Shown in pieces: positions 1-11,500 of a stretch of 64,000 nt of DNA. Both the position numbers and the translations under genes were made by a program. Each line of letters opens with the position of its first letter. The first letter of the stretch is position 1. The stretch is from NCBI RefSeq assembly GCF_012273895.1, contig NC_052120.1, positions 8,937,967-9,001,966 of the forward strand, in the 5' to 3' direction. The stretch comes from Zerene cesonia (Eukaryota; Arthropoda; Insecta; Lepidoptera; Pieridae). The notes beneath the pieces are model-generated. The model did no database searches. It was not told the origin of the DNA and saw only the letters and a program-made list of their open reading frames with translations.

Positions 1-39
1 TGAAACATTGCATGGGTAATCAAGTACTTCATATTCCAT

Positions 40-235
40 ACTAGCTTTTGCCTTCGGCTTCGCACGCGTTAAATTCGGAGTAGTTTAATAGATGTTATTA
101 TATACGTTAACCTTCCTCTTGAATCAGTCTATTTATTAAAACATACCCCATCAAAATCCGTTGCGATGCTTTACATAATATATAGGGATATAGAAAGAGG
201 GAAAGTGACTTTGTTTTATATTATGCAATGAAGTA
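40..235 (+). repeat. Interspersed repeat family A (non-LTR 3'-end type)
   Basis: This stretch begins ACTAGCTTTTGCC and continues through a CACGCGTTAAATTCGGAGTAG segment (broken here: CACGCGTTAAATTC, then GGAGTAGTTTAATAG), CATCAAAATCCGTTG and a closing GACTTTGTTTTATA. The same order is seen at 19618, 33979 (minus) and 48939. It lies in the chameau intron that runs off the left edge. The layout resembles 3' ends of lepidopteran non-LTR elements, but no reverse transcriptase is present, so the class is inferred. Confidence 0.75.
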
Positions 236-306
236 ATAAATACTATGCATTTTATACTTTCTAAGAAAATCTATGTTAGCTAGTGATGTACCTAATAACC
301 CAATAC

Positions 307-3300
307 CTTGTTCCCTTATCCGAGGCAATGTCCTCCAACTCTTCTTCGATCTTAACCGCAGCGAGCGCTTGCGCATCCCTGAACAACCTCAGGTCGTAGT
401 CCGGAACAAAACCGTCAAGCACCGGCTCCCTTTCCTCCCCTTGCTCCTCGTTGTTCGACATCGCTTTGAGTTCATGACTACCCTTCCATTTTGAACGCAT
501 ATCCTGGAATGAAATTAATTTAAAATATTAATAATTAAAACAACGGTAAATAATTGATTTAATTAATATTCAGGTATTATGTCAAGTATCACATGCATAA
601 ACAGTCAAACGAATACGTAGATTTCTAAACCGAAATCTGAGGCTAGGCGTTGCTACGGTTAGGCAAGAAACGCGGGTTCGAATCCCGCCTCGTGATCAAA
701 TTTTTTCTACTCTTTCAAAATATCTCAAATCCAATTACTACTCGGGGGGGTTAAATTTTCAATTGGAACGCTCGCTAAAGCAAAGTAAATGAGTAAGTAG
801 AAAAGGAAGATCCCCACCTTAACCTTAAGCTGGTAGGCGCGCTGCTCGATGGTGGGCATGGCGCGCGGGCGCTGCAGCATGGCGGCCACGGCGCGCCGCC
901 GCGCCGCCGCCGCCGCCGCGCGCTCCTCCGCCGCCGCCACGCACCACGCGCCCGTCACGTTGTGGTACGTGGGGCACGCGTCGTACGTGAAGTGCTTCTC
1001 CAGCTTGCCACCTGCGCGCACCCACACGTCTTATAGCTGCACCCATCGGAAACTTGCCAGACCCTTATAGGTCTGGGCTAAACTCTGGGACAGTGACGTC
1101 TTATAGTTGTACCCATCGGAAACCTGCCAGACCCATATAGGTCTAGGCTAAGTTCTGGGACTGTGACGTCTTTAAGATGTACCGATTCCATTGCGGAAAC
1201 GTGGCTGACCCCTATATATGTCGGGGCTAAGCTTTGAAGAGTGACTGTGACTGTGCCTTAAAGTTGTACGAATTCCATTATGGAAACGTGACAGACCTAT
1301 ATTGATTGAGCTTAGTTAGATTAATATGACATCTTAAGGCAGGAATAATACCTATGCGGGAAAAATATAGGAGCTATACAGGTTGGAGGTTGGTTAGTTT
1401 AGGGGGGCAGAATATGACGTCTTAACGCAAGAATGGTTACACTATGGGAAATAGACAAAGCTATATATTACTTCTTTAATTTAAGACACAATGGTATCCC
1501 CCCTGTGTGTAGAAACAAGACATATATATACATCGAGGCTACTTAATTACCTCTGTCTTTTTCCTATACTGGAAAAACCGCGGACGCGGAAAGTGTCTTT
1601 CGGATTTGTCACAAGTTATGTATTGGAATTGTAGCTTTTTCCAGAAGTACATTAGTATCATTGGCACACTACACAACAAGACTCATAATAATACTAGTAA
1701 CATTTTTTAGAAATCAAAGGACAGTGGCTCATAACCAGGGTAATTTAAAGTTACAACGAAACAACTGATAATATTATAAATTTTATACTAGTCAACTAGA
1801 CATTTCACACACTATATAAAAGTGTGAGATCGATTATAATAATTTTTATTACTTATTTACTGGAACAAAAAAAATATATTTATCATATTAAAGAGATGCA
1901 ATTTTTTCTAGGCTAACTATTGGATAACAAATAATGCGAACATACCCAAATGTCCAGTAGAATCACACCCTCGCACAGGGCACCTTCTCTCTGAGGGTGT
2001 GGGTGGTATTTGTGGGACTGCCGGCGACTTGACAAGTGCTGCGCGTGCTTTCGCTAACCGTTTGTCTTCTTTGCTGAAATATATGTAAGACAAAATTAGT
2101 CCCAATACTCATGATTTGCAGGAATAATATTAGAAATAGGCATCAGTAAGATGTATAAGTAAAGAGTATACAAACTAAATAAAATAGAATATGTTTAAGC
2201 AGACATTATTATAACAGAATGTGCAAACCCTCCCTTTTTTTATTCTATTTTTGATTCTAATTTAATGACAGTCCCCTTTGCTTTGACTTATCTAAGAAAT
2301 AACAAAGTATATTTAAATATTTAAGAACTATGTTAACAAAAAAAAAGTTTATATATATATTCGAAAAAATATAGGTTCCCTACCTCATTTCGTTAGTTTT
2401 CTCTCGTTCCTCGTTATCTGAGTCTGTGTCAGTGTGTGTAGGTTTAGCGGCTGCCATTCGGGACACCCGCGCCGAAATTGATCGTGTCAACTTTCGTGGT
2501 ACTTCCACTACTGAGTCGCCAGAGTCACCACTTTTTGCTTCCTGCTAAGAATTATGTCAGATTAAGTAACATTTTAGTAAAAAAATATGTAGGTTGTCTT
2601 GGCAGAAAATTCACTTCTGGGTGAGTTACGTCAATGAGAATGTCAATCACTGGCTCTAAAGCATTCCTTGAAAATAACTTATTAATAAGATAATTTTTAA
2701 GGATTCATTCAAAATTTTCTTGGTGGATATGAGTTTTTTATCTATTCCAATGAAATTAGTAATAGTTATAATTTCTACAATGCTTCTATGAATAAATACT
2801 AAGGAGTACTTGTCTATCCTGGTTCTAAACAATTTCTCTTCAAAATTAATAGATATTGTTACATGTTCAACCTAATGTACAAGCAGCATTGTTATTTAAA
2901 AAGTATATATTATCCAAAATAAATTTACCTTTTTGTTTGTTTTCGGCGGGTCTTTCTTCATCATAGGTTCACTGTCACTGTCAGATGACACAGACTCTAC
3001 AGATGACTGACTCGATGTGCAGGAAGAGGCACTCTTATCCTCAGATAATTTCTTTGGCGGTGGCCCATTGGATCTACTAGCTCTACGCTTGGAACTGTCC
3101 TTTGACGTAGAGTTTGAATCTTCGTTTGTGGTGGAACGAGCTGGTGTTAACGGAGATGAATCTTTTTCTTCACTGGACTTCCTGGTAGCTGGTTTCTTAC
3201 CTTTTGGTGATGCTTTTGGGCTAGTTTTTGATGATTTACTCTCTTTGCTCTCTGAATCAGATTCTGAACTGTTGTCAGGTGAAAAGATGCTTTTTTTCTT

Positions 3301-4047
3301 CGATGCACTGTCATTTTTAGATGCTTTACTGACCGTTTTTGATATAGCTTTCACTTTAGCGCCAGTGGCAGTTTTAGCCGCTGGCTTTTTAGCCAAAACA
3401 CTTGCAGCATTCTTTGTCTGCTTTGCTGATCCTCTACGTCTCGGTGGCAGAGGTTTAGGGCTTGGTATTTTAGGGGTGTCTTCATCGCTAGACGATAATA
3501 GTTTTGGTTTCGATGAACGTCGTGGTTTTGGTTCCTCCTTTTTCTTAAGTTCTTCTTGGGGAGGTGGGTTTGGGGATTTTGGTTGTGCAGTTGCTGTTGC
3601 CTGAACATCTGAGACAGAGGAATCTGAATCTGAGCTGCTTGAACCAGATCCTGATGTTGTTGATGATGAAGCACTGCTGCTAGATTCGGAGCTAGATCCT
3701 GAACTGCTGTCTGTACTGCTGTTACTTACCTAGAATTGAAAGTAATCAATAATTACAAATGTGTATAAATTAGTATAAATGTAGTTAATAACCTTCTTTA
3801 TACAAATATTACTCTTAGTCTATTTTCACTGAATTTGTTTTTTTTCCTTACTAGATAATTCACCGTAATGTACATGGGCATCAACCTCAAAATTTAAAGA
3901 AACCAACTACAGTTTTTCTTTTCATACAATGAATAAATTGAACATATCCTCGCGATTTGTATAAATTGACAACGTTCAACACTTATTGAACTAATTCTAT
4001 AATTTTCTCAGCTAATAATGCAATATACTTACATCAAGATTCGTCAT
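307..4047 (-). CDS. chm: MYST-family histone acetyltransferase KAT7/HBO1 (chameau), N-terminal part; gene continues off the left edge
   Basis: Six minus-strand exons join in frame: 4047-4033, 3729-2929, 2544-2384, 2073-1946, 1011-818 and 503-307. Each inner boundary is a GT donor or AG acceptor, and together they encode about 498 residues. The start is MTNLD, with A at -3. Exon 2 is a Ser/Lys/Pro-rich disordered region. Exon 3 carries RKLTRSISARVSR, like the KAT7 N-terminus. Exons 4-5 join to make the C2HC zinc finger: CPVRGCDSTGHLGG, then KHFTYDACPTYHN. Exon 6 has EREPVLDGFVPDYDLRLFRD, matching the segment just before the MYST domain in KAT7. Family knowledge: KAT7/chameau acetylates histone H3/H4 in the nucleus with a BRPF or JADE scaffold, and supports replication licensing and gene control. 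The acetyl-CoA-binding domain is not in the window. The start of exon 3 is ambiguous (2544 or 2541, a TAGCAG tandem acceptor). The linker after the finger in exon 5 is unusually alanine/arginine-rich and GC-rich. The assignment is by remembered alignment. Confidence 0.85.
640..720 (+). repeat. tRNA-like T-arm repeat (SINE-derived fragment), copy 1
   Basis: GCGGGTTCGAATCCCGC forms a perfect tRNA T-arm with an RNA polymerase III B-box, followed by CTCGTGAT and a T-rich tail. Related copies sit at about 9640 and 22350. There is no full cloverleaf, so this is not a tRNA gene. It lies in the chameau intron between exons 5 and 6 (504-817). Confidence 0.6.
1027..1465. repeat. Decaying 70-bp tandem repeat in the chameau intron before exon 5
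   Basis: Copies start with CGTCTTA-like sequence at 1027, 1097, 1167, about 1253, about 1330 and 1418. The first two units are 70 bp and nearly identical. Shared motifs are ACCCATCGGAAAC, CCAGACCC and a closing GGGACNGTGA. Later units are longer (about 77-88 bp) and clearly diverged. In the gene's orientation the freshest copies lie next to the splice acceptor of exon 5 at 1012. Confidence 0.8.
1466..1945. other. Rest of the chameau intron between exons 4 and 5
   Basis: AT-rich intron sequence. I see no coding segment, RNA gene or recognised repeat here. The remaining chameau introns (504-817, 2074-2383, 2545-2928, 3730-4032) are short and, apart from the repeat at 640, hold nothing I recognise. 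Confidence 0.6.
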
Positions 4048-5590
4048 GATTATGAAAATAAGAAACACGCAGTAATAGTTAACGAAGTCAATAAATATCA
4101 CATTTAATATACTTTTATTTAAATCATGTTCAATTAAGCTTTTTCATAAACATTTTAAAAATACAGTTAAGCATAAAAATAAAATTAAATAACTGTTACT
4201 CGATTTAAGCTACAATAAACAAATTCTCAATCTTATGTGCCAGTCGAGCGTTTGAATCGTCATTTAATTGACAATATTTGACAGTGACAATAGTGTAACG
4301 TCCAGAAACGTATTGTGTTTATTTAAAAATTCTTAAAACACAGAGAAAAGAAATACTAAGTATTGTTCATGGGCATAATAGTTGTTTCTCATGGCCTAGT
4401 ATTTTTATCAACAGTACTTAAACATACATATGCATACCATTTCAAAGAAAACTAGTAGACAACCAACAAGCATTTGGAAAACTTGTACCCACGCGGTTAG
4501 ACATTTAAAATTCAATTCTACATTATTCCAAACTTTTCTGACAACGATAATCCAAATTGCAAAAATCGAACATAAGAATTTGCATAAGTCAAGTTCTACG
4601 TATTAAAAGCGATTACACCTTCCTAGTGCATTTCTTATTAGGCTTCTAAATGAGCGATATCTGGTTATCGGCGCGAGCAACAAAATCGTGGTTTTGGTAA
4701 CTAATTGGCAACTAATTAGCTACAAATTCGTATACAGTTTTAATGCAATTTTGCTGGTTTCACCTTGCTAGCATGATAGAGCTTTCTAAATGATTCAGTC
4801 AGACAGAAGCCATCTTGATTTCTAAATTTATGATGCTATTTTAAGTCAGGATGGATCACAAGTTACAACAAATCTATTAAGAAAAAACGGTGTCAAAAGA
4901 TATATTTATGTCTAAAACGATCTCGATTACATTGATTCATTTTTCATTCATCATCACCCCCTATATGTTCCCACTGCTGGGTCACAGCCTTCCTATGAGT
5001 CACATGTCGTCGAACTTTTAATTCTTGGACATGCCGGTTTCGTCTTGATGTTTCCCTTCACCGTTTGAGCAGTGGTGATGCTATCCATATGCGCAGATAA
5101 ATTGAAAAATCAATCTATTTCTTGCACACTCGCCCGTCTCGAACCCTGACTAATCGATTTTAAATCCGAGGTCTTCACCATTAAGCTACCACTACTTTTA
5201 TTACTTCTCGAATACATTCATAGATATTTTTTGAATACATTGGCTCTAAATCACTCCTAATATCCATTATCTGATAAAATAATTAAATTAAAACAATGTG
5301 ACTGACACATTTAAGTTCTTAAATTTTCTTCTTAATATAAAATTTAGTGAAGTTGTACTCGTATAAGCCTTGGCTTATTCGTATGTTTTAAGAAATCACA
5401 TAGTCAAATGTCACTTGGCGGTCACTTGTCAATTTTTTATCTTTCTACATTCTTGTTGAAAATTGTGCTTTGTTGTTTACACCACTTTTTGCGCGTTGGT
5501 TATTTTGTTATGGCGTGATTAAGTGTTATAAAATTTCCCTTTGGTTTTAGTGTGGTTGTTTCAAATTTTATGATCGTTTTTGTTTGAAAA
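4048..5590. promoter_or_regulatory. Divergent intergenic region between chameau and the TBC1D15-like gene
   Basis: These 1.5 kb separate two start codons that point away from each other, so promoters for both genes should lie here. The DNA is AT-rich and I cannot place a TATA box or initiator with confidence. It contains a SINE at 4945-5195. No open reading frame of interest was seen. Confidence 0.5.
4945..5195 (-). repeat. tRNA-derived SINE (lepidopteran type)
   Basis: Read on the minus strand, the right end gives TAGCTTAATGG (A-box-like) followed by CCTCGGATTTAAAATCGA and then GGGTTCGAGAC (B-box), as expected of a tRNA-derived head. The other end carries CCCACTGCTGGGTCACAG, a phrase I recognise from abundant lepidopteran repeats. 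The body is diverged, so the copy is probably old and inactive. Confidence 0.65.
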
Positions 5591-8500
5591 ATGTCTTGTA
5601 GTTCTAGTGAAGACATACCAGAACAGTGTAAAGTAAGTTTACAATTCGTTTCACATAATTTTCTAATTTGTGCGACCTTCAAATTCGTTTTATGCATCCT
5701 ATTTACCTTAGAGCTTACTTATTTCTTCACTATATGAAACTTATTGCATCATTATGCATGGAGTACACTGTGCTTATTATGTGATTTATTTTTAGCATCG
5801 GCAATAAGGCAGCTGTATTATGTATGGTTATTTATTTACAATGTTGATTGTGAACAACCAACATTGTTTGTACACAAAAATATTTCAGTTTCTATTATCA
5901 GATTGATTCTGATGTATTGAATACAAAATATTGAATTTTAAATATATTCCCTTTTTAGTATATCATCATACTCCTACAATTCTGAAATGTGATAAATAAT
6001 TATTTTGATTTAATTAGTGACAAAATTTAATTTGTCTACTATCAGATATACTATTGGATGAATTGGATGGATTGGATGAAAATATCTTATTTTATAAGTT
6101 TTTAACATTATTTCTTTGTCATAAATATTTATAATAATTATTTTATGTAATAAATTTTCAAATTCACTAACTAAATTCAATAATATTTTAGGAGTTGTTC
6201 ACTCAAGATGGTGTGCTACTCAAAGCGAGCATCGGCCGTCCAATATCCGACTTGAATTCCATTGGAATGCTGTGTATAGTGCAGAACGGTGATGGCACCA
6301 AATGCATTGAGTGGAGACCCAATGATCTCATCACCATCGACTCAGATACACAAGACCAAGAATGGGCCGTTGTTCACACTATCGGTTAGTTGTTTGATCA
6401 TTTCTTGTGAATTTTGTGTGGTTTTAAAAAACAAACTTAAACATGTTTGTGGCAATAATATCATTGGCAATTTGTTGTTGTGTGTCTGATTTTGTAATAA
6501 ATTCTTCAAATTAAAATATATCAGTAAGTACGATTTAAATTGAGATTTCTAGAATTACTAAATCAGACAATCATTGGCTTATATTACAAAAAAATTGTAT
6601 TTTTTACCATAGATTGGTTTGTTATGCTGATAATTTAATGATAAAACAAACATTCAAGGTAGGCTCTACTAATATTATGTGTGTGAAAGTTTGAAAGTAT
6701 GGATGAATCCATCCATCTATATAACTGCTTAGCATATCTTTATGATTTATGGTACAGAGATAGATTATATTTTGGATTAGCACATAGGCTATTATCTACC
6801 TGGGTACAACATAAGTCACACCGCGGGTTAAGGCTACTATTAATACAATAGATTTAGAGAAAGCCAAAAGTATGCTTATATATTTTTTGGAATGTCGACA
6901 AATTATTGTAACAAATTCTATTCAAAACTAGTACTTACTAATTTGTGAAATATATATTTTAAATATCCTTATTAGTCAAACACTTTTTCTTTTAATTTAG
7001 AAGGATTGATTAGATAAAACTGTTAGTTATGATTTTCATTAATATCAATTATCTATATTTGTGGAAATAATTCAATATTGTATCCTCACTTGTATCTTTT
7101 GATAACTTTCAACCGTGTCAAAGTTCACGGATAAAATATATGTTAGATGCTATGTTCAAACAGCTGTTTATTCAATTGCACCAATAATTATAATTTGAAC
7201 TGAAATTAACTATTATCCATTTACACTGATAGTAATATCTACTGGATTTTTCGTATAGAATGGTAATAGGTAGCAATGACACAGATTTCTCTTTTTCACA
7301 TAGATAGATAGATTTCTTCAGAACTTCAAAAAAAGAGTTTGTTGAACTTTTTTTGAAGATTCTATTTTTTTAATAATAAGTGTTCTGTGTGGACCCATTA
7401 AGGTTTGGTTTAGTTCTGGCGATTTGATGATTGTTTAGTTTTTTGTTAAAAATAGTTTTTCAAGATATGCATAACAAATTACTTATATAGTGCTACAAAA
7501 TACTTATATAGTGTAGTGACACAGTTTCAATGTTCCATTTAATATGAATAATTCAATCATGTATAATTTATATATTACTTTTGACATGATTACAGTATGT
7601 ACTATTTATATTTTTATATGCGACATAACAGCTGTATTTATGATATTTTTATTGTTATCCAGTATTATTTGTGTCTGAATCATCGCTTATCGAAAATGCT
7701 ATTAAGCAATAACTTACGCGATATCTATGAATTTGTATTAACGTGAAAATGAATCATTGTTTAATTTCTTTAGATACGATACAAAAATAAGAATATCATT
7801 AAAAGACAAGGTTGCGTCGTGTTACGTAAGATAGTAACGTTACGTCATTTAAGTTTGCCAAGTGGATTGTTATGTCTACCAAATGCTACTCAAATCGGGC
7901 GAAAATAGTAAGAAGATTTTTTTTATTAGGTCGCCGTCAGCGTACCCTAAGCGGCAATATGACATCGGATTACGCTGCCGCGCGCGCTCGCATTGTCCGC
8001 ATACCGCTGGACGAGCTCAAAACATTTAAAGTCACAAGGAACAGCCAGCAGATGCAATTCACCACGAAACCGGGCATCTGGCAGAACACGTTCTACTTCC
8101 AACATGGGAACGCGGAAATCTTCGTAGCGTACCTGAAGAATCATGTGAAAACAGCGAAGACCAGGCACGACAGGAATACGTATGTGGTCGTCGAGCCGAA
8201 CAACGAATCCCAAGTACTGAACAGGTCGTTTGCGGAACTGGACATATTCACGGAGAATACGACGGACGTTGTATGGAATCTGGTGTCGAATTTTAAGCAG
8301 CGGCCCTACGAAACAACTATGGAGGCTTTTTCGAAGCTTACCGATATAGGTGAGTTGGTGTTTTGTATTTTCATGTTTTTAGGTCACGTTCTGTTTTGTT
8401 ATTGATGGTTTTCTTATGATTCAAATTACATTTGTGTTAAAAAATTGTGTATGTAATATCTTGAAACTATAGGGTACTTAATTTCGATCGTAATAGTGTT

Positions 8501-11500
8501 AAGTATTTATTTTATATGTATTTCTATATTGAGCATTTGTTTGAACAGAATTGATTTATACAAAGCAGCAAAGTGGGTACATATATTTTTTAATTATAAC
8601 ACTAGTTGCATCACGCTATCTATGTTTATTGAAAAGCGGTTAATTTAATATTACAAACAAACTCCTATTTTTACACGCTTTTTATTAGCTTCACCTGTAT
8701 GTTTGTTTGTTTGTATGTTTGTTTGTTTGTAACTGACTTCTTTGGGCGCGATTTTGACCCACTTTAAACGGCCAGATTTCGTTCAAACTTTGTAGATTTA
8801 TTGAGGACCGATGACAATACACTAATTTGATAAAATTATTCCAGTTTTCAATTTGCAAAATATGATTTTTGTTAAAGCGTGTTTTATAGTTTTTTTAAAC
8901 TATTATATTTTATATTTATTGATATAGATACCGCACACACTTTTTTTTTCCACGTACCGCCACTAGCGGGTAGTTGCGAATGGAACGCCATACTAATACG
9001 ACCGCATATTTGATCTCATAGCATCATGTCGTTTTGTCAATGAAAAAGTGTTCAAACGTATCCAGTCAATTGAGAGCATTAGTTCAAATGACACACGGTT
9101 CCAGTGTATTACGGTAACGAGGGTCTGAACGGGAAACGCGATGTGTCCGAGGAGGTGGCTGATCTACTGACGCGCAGCATGAGCGCTCTGGAGGACGCCA
9201 CCACCGCCTCCAGGGCGGAGGAGTACGAAGTGATCAGCGTCAAACCCACGTTGCCGCCGAGACCGTGTATACCCAGGTGAGTTGGGGCTGATGGTGCTAG
9301 GGAATTGAGTTGTTCTGACGCCTCTCCAATTCTAGATGGTAACGAATTTATTGTTTTTATTTTGCAGTGACGTAGAGCGTTCATTTGTGAGAAAATAACC
9401 GTTTACGATACATTTTTTAATTTTATGTTAGACGGACGCCATAGTTTTCCGTTTTACATAATATCTTGTCCATTAAACACCTTTTAATAGCACGGTTATT
9501 TATTTACATATGTACTTTGCAATGGTTAAATCTTTTTGTAGGGAAATTGACACATTGGAAATCTTAAATATTAATAAAATATTCTATAAAAATATACATC
9601 AACTATAATGAACTTTAATTTTTTGTTTTATCACATTGAATTATGTACTACGGCTTGGCAAAAAGTCGCGGGTTTGAGTCCCGCGTCGTGATTGAAATAT
9701 TTTTTATACTTTAATTATTTCTCAAGTGTTACGAACTTAGTAAAATTAAATTTAACAAAATTCTCACAATAAACCACCTGACATATGTTACAGAGGTACG
9801 CCATTATCGACTGAGAAATGGGAGGGACTGCAAGACACGGATGGCAGGATACTAGAGGTGGATGGTGTTAAACAACTAATTTTCAGAGGTGTGAGTATCT
9901 TCGATACACGTCACTTCCCCCCGGTTTCGATCCGGGATAAAAATAGAATTCAATCCGGGATTAAAACCAGCCTTTGATAAACATGGTGTCTAGTGGAAAA
10001 GAAATGACTCAGTAGTTTTTGAGGTAAAAAAAAAAATCATAAAAAAGCCTAAAAAATTAAAAAAATCATTTTCTATTATGCCATTGTTATATTTCTATTT
10101 TAGATTAATTTGCAAACTCATCATACAAGTATATTACTAAGTATGGTGACTTTGCAAAAATCAACTGTTCAGCAATACTTCCCCACATTATATTATTGTG
10201 TTCTTGTGAATACCCAGATTTAAGGAAAATTATTGACATTATTTTGTTCATTATCCTTTTTACCTTTTTCATTTGCCACGATTTGAGACCTTTGTATATA
10301 TTTTTTGTAACAATTTATATACAATATTAACACCCCAATAATACTATATTAATACCCCACTAGAGGACACGGGATTTCACGCCTATATAAATATTATATA
10401 TACATTCTATCGTTTTCCAGGGCGTCGCGCATTCAATCAGACACTCAGTATGGAAGTATCTCCTCGACTACTATCCGTGGAGCGCGACCAGCAGCGAGCT
10501 GCGTGCGCTGCAGAAGAGAAAGACAGAAGAGTACTTCTCCATGAAGCTCCAGTGGCGGTCCATCACCGACAAACAAGAGTCGCGCTTCAGCGAATACAGA
10601 GAGAGAAAGAGTTTGGTGGAAAAAGATGTCAACAGAACGGACCGGACTCACCCGTTCTATTCCGGAGACAATAATCCCAACTTGATAGTCCTGCAGGATA
10701 TTCTAATGACATATGTGATGTATAATTTCGACCTGGGCTATGTGCAAGGCATGAGCGACATATTGGCCCCGCTATTGTTGCTATTGGGCAATGAAGTAGA
10801 CAGCTTTTGGTGCTTCGCTGGCTTTATGGAGAGGATCGTGAGTATCCTTCATATAATAATTCGGAGCATTTTTCTGGTTTGATGCTTTTTAATGTTGTTA
10901 ATTTTTAAGTGTCTTGTAAGGAGGGTTGACTAGTTTGATATAAATAGATTTATTAATTTTTTTATTTTCTTTAATTTTTATTACGTATCGCCCTTTTTAA
11001 ATGAAAGGTGTTATTGATTGTTGTTGTTATTGTGTTATGTATTTTGAACAATTTATTAAATCTCTATTTGGTTGAATTGTGAATGAAAGAAAGGTTTATA
11101 CAGATATTTGGTAGGCGACTGATAAAAATAACCTTATCTTTTCAAGTATTTTAATTGATCAGGTGTTTCAATATGACCAAATAGTAAAAGTATTGCTAGC
11201 GATATTTATTCTCTACTAATAACAGCGTCCCATCTTAATTTTTAATCATCCAAATTGTACAGGCATCGAACTTCGACATGGACCAAGCCGGTATGAAGCA
11301 GCAACTCCTGAATCTGCAGCAGCTGCTGACCTTCGCCAGCCCGGAGCTCGCTAAGCATCTGGCATCTAAGGACTCCGGGAATATGTACTTCTGCTTCCGG
11401 TGGCTGCTGGTCTGGTTCAAACGGGAGTTCTCGCATCGGGATATTATGAGGTATTTTTATTATGCCATGGCAACTCAGCTGGTGGTTCGCCTGATGGTAA

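Noticed and set aside
650..690. Possible tRNA gene
   Set aside because: Only the T-arm is present; no D-arm, anticodon arm or acceptor pairing was found.
849..1070. Alanine-rich open frame on the plus strand
   Set aside because: It is antisense to chameau exon 5 and exists because of the GCC/GCG repeat there.
3017..3604. 195-codon open frame on the plus strand
   Set aside because: It is the mirror of the Ser/Lys-rich chameau exon 2; the composition follows from that repeat-like coding sequence.
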